Below, piece after piece: positions 63,619 to 64,000 of a stretch of DNA of 64,000 nucleotides (position 1 is its first letter; the number at the start of each line of letters is the position of its first letter). The notes below the pieces were generated by a model. The model was not told where the DNA came from and did no database searches. It worked only from the letters and a program-made list of their open reading frames with translations. The position numbers and the translations under genes are program-made. Origin of the DNA: Enterococcus moraviensis ATCC BAA-383 (GTDB lineage Bacteria; Bacillota; Bacilli; Lactobacillales; Enterococcaceae); contig NZ_ASWB01000003.1 in assembly GCF_000407445.1 (NCBI RefSeq), positions 434,001 to 498,000 on the forward strand. Reading direction: 5' to 3'.

Positions 63619-64000
63619 ATACTAAGTTTATTCAAGACAATATCTCTTTGACGGTCGATTGTATATAACATGGGTTGGCTGTAGACATATATAAAATCAT
63701 ATTGTCTACCGACCTTGTTTCTATAGATATGTTTCGCTAATTCTTGAATACTTTTTTCATCTTCACCAAACACAAAAATGAATAGATTATTTTCTTTATA
63801 CAGCTGATAATTACCGCTTTGAAGTTTTTCAACTTTGTTATCGTAGGCTTCAATCAAATTAAATAGCGAATGCCAGTTGGCTATTGAAATAGCAATCTTT
63901 TTCTCTGTATTGTCTGGTAAAGGTAAATCGATTTTAAGGACATCATTGCCATATCTTTCCTTGATGATGCCAAGAATTTTTTTATCATTGTGTACATTGA
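63615..64000 (-). CDS. Unknown protein, partial (N-terminus beyond window)
   Basis: The frame runs in from the right edge and ends at 63615, giving about 127 C-terminal residues with no stop. I do not recognise the family. Visible text includes KKIAISIANWHSLFNLIEAY, then a beta/alpha pattern (YQLYKENNLFIFVFGEDEKS, VGRQYDFIYVYSQPMLYTI). No membrane segment. The TTG at 63857 lacks a ribosome site and should not be taken as the start. The stop overlaps the MerR gene by four bases, convergently. Confidence 0.6.
   Translation of the reverse strand, partial: NVHNDKKILGIIKERYGNDVLKIDLPLPDNTEKKIAISIANWHSLFNLIEAYDNKVEKLQSGNYQLYKENNLFIFVFGEDEKSIQELAKHIYRNKVGRQYDFIYVYSQPMLYTIDRQRDIVLNKLSI

Overview
The window is a low-GC, gene-dense stretch of a Firmicutes chromosome. 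Gene content and order (IreK/PrkC with its phosphatase, WxL surface proteins, the ymfF-ymfH-rodZ-pgsA block, opp genes, AGGAGG-type ribosome sites, AT-rich -35/-10 promoters) point to the genus Enterococcus, probably a species near the E. faecalis/E. haemoperoxidus side of the genus. The species assignment is inference. No rRNA, tRNA, CRISPR array, prophage or intact insertion sequence was seen.

Layout. 1-2.6 kb: the tail of a YitT-type membrane protein, then an HxlR regulator divergent from an aldo/keto reductase plus short-chain dehydrogenase pair. 2.7-9.1 kb (minus): rnc-smc-HAD phosphatase-ftsY, a chromosome maintenance and secretion operon. 9.3-11.5 kb (minus): ndk and an MFS exporter preceded by a leader that looks like a ribosome-stalling attenuator. 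11.5-17.2 kb (minus): oppDFBCA peptide importer. 17.4-23.7 kb (minus): yloU-fakA-recG-plsX-acpP, linking fatty-acid activation and phospholipid synthesis, interrupted twice by palindromic repeats. 24.0 kb: rpmB. 24.2-36 kb (minus): gmk-rpoZ, then priA-def-fmt-rsmB-stp-prkC-rsgA-rpe-thiN, the conserved replication/translation/PASTA-kinase cluster.

36-48.5 kb is the most accessory-looking part. It holds a WxL protein, its DUF916/DUF3324 partner (apparently started from AUU) and a DD-carboxypeptidase on the plus strand; then minus-strand yicC, a PC4-like protein and a patatin; then a plus-strand operon of an HscC-type Hsp70, a membrane J-domain-like protein with a degenerate HPD motif and a second DD-carboxypeptidase. 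48.6-54.3 kb (minus): ymfF-ymfH, rodZ, pgsA and a secreted three-repeat coiled-coil protein. 54.4-57.4 kb: mscL, a small membrane protein, a GNAT enzyme, a TSUP permease and a TreR-type repressor. 57.6-61 kb: a GH65 disaccharide phosphorylase with an N-terminal extension and beta-phosphoglucomutase, with a promoter carrying TreR-like and cre sites. 61.3-64 kb: a VanW-family protein, a ClbS/DfsB-family protein, a MerR regulator and a partial unknown gene.

Two intergenic families stand out. (1) About 120-bp palindromes in tandem clusters at 18.87-19.33, 23.21-23.36 and 36.00-36.36 kb, whose arms differ between copies but stay complementary. (2) A 3'-end element (CCACCGTTTATTCG box plus a GAGACATAACT hairpin) downstream of three genes on the same strand as the gene. 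The strongest candidates for new biology are the MFS leader, the HscC/J-protein/carboxypeptidase operon and these two repeat families.
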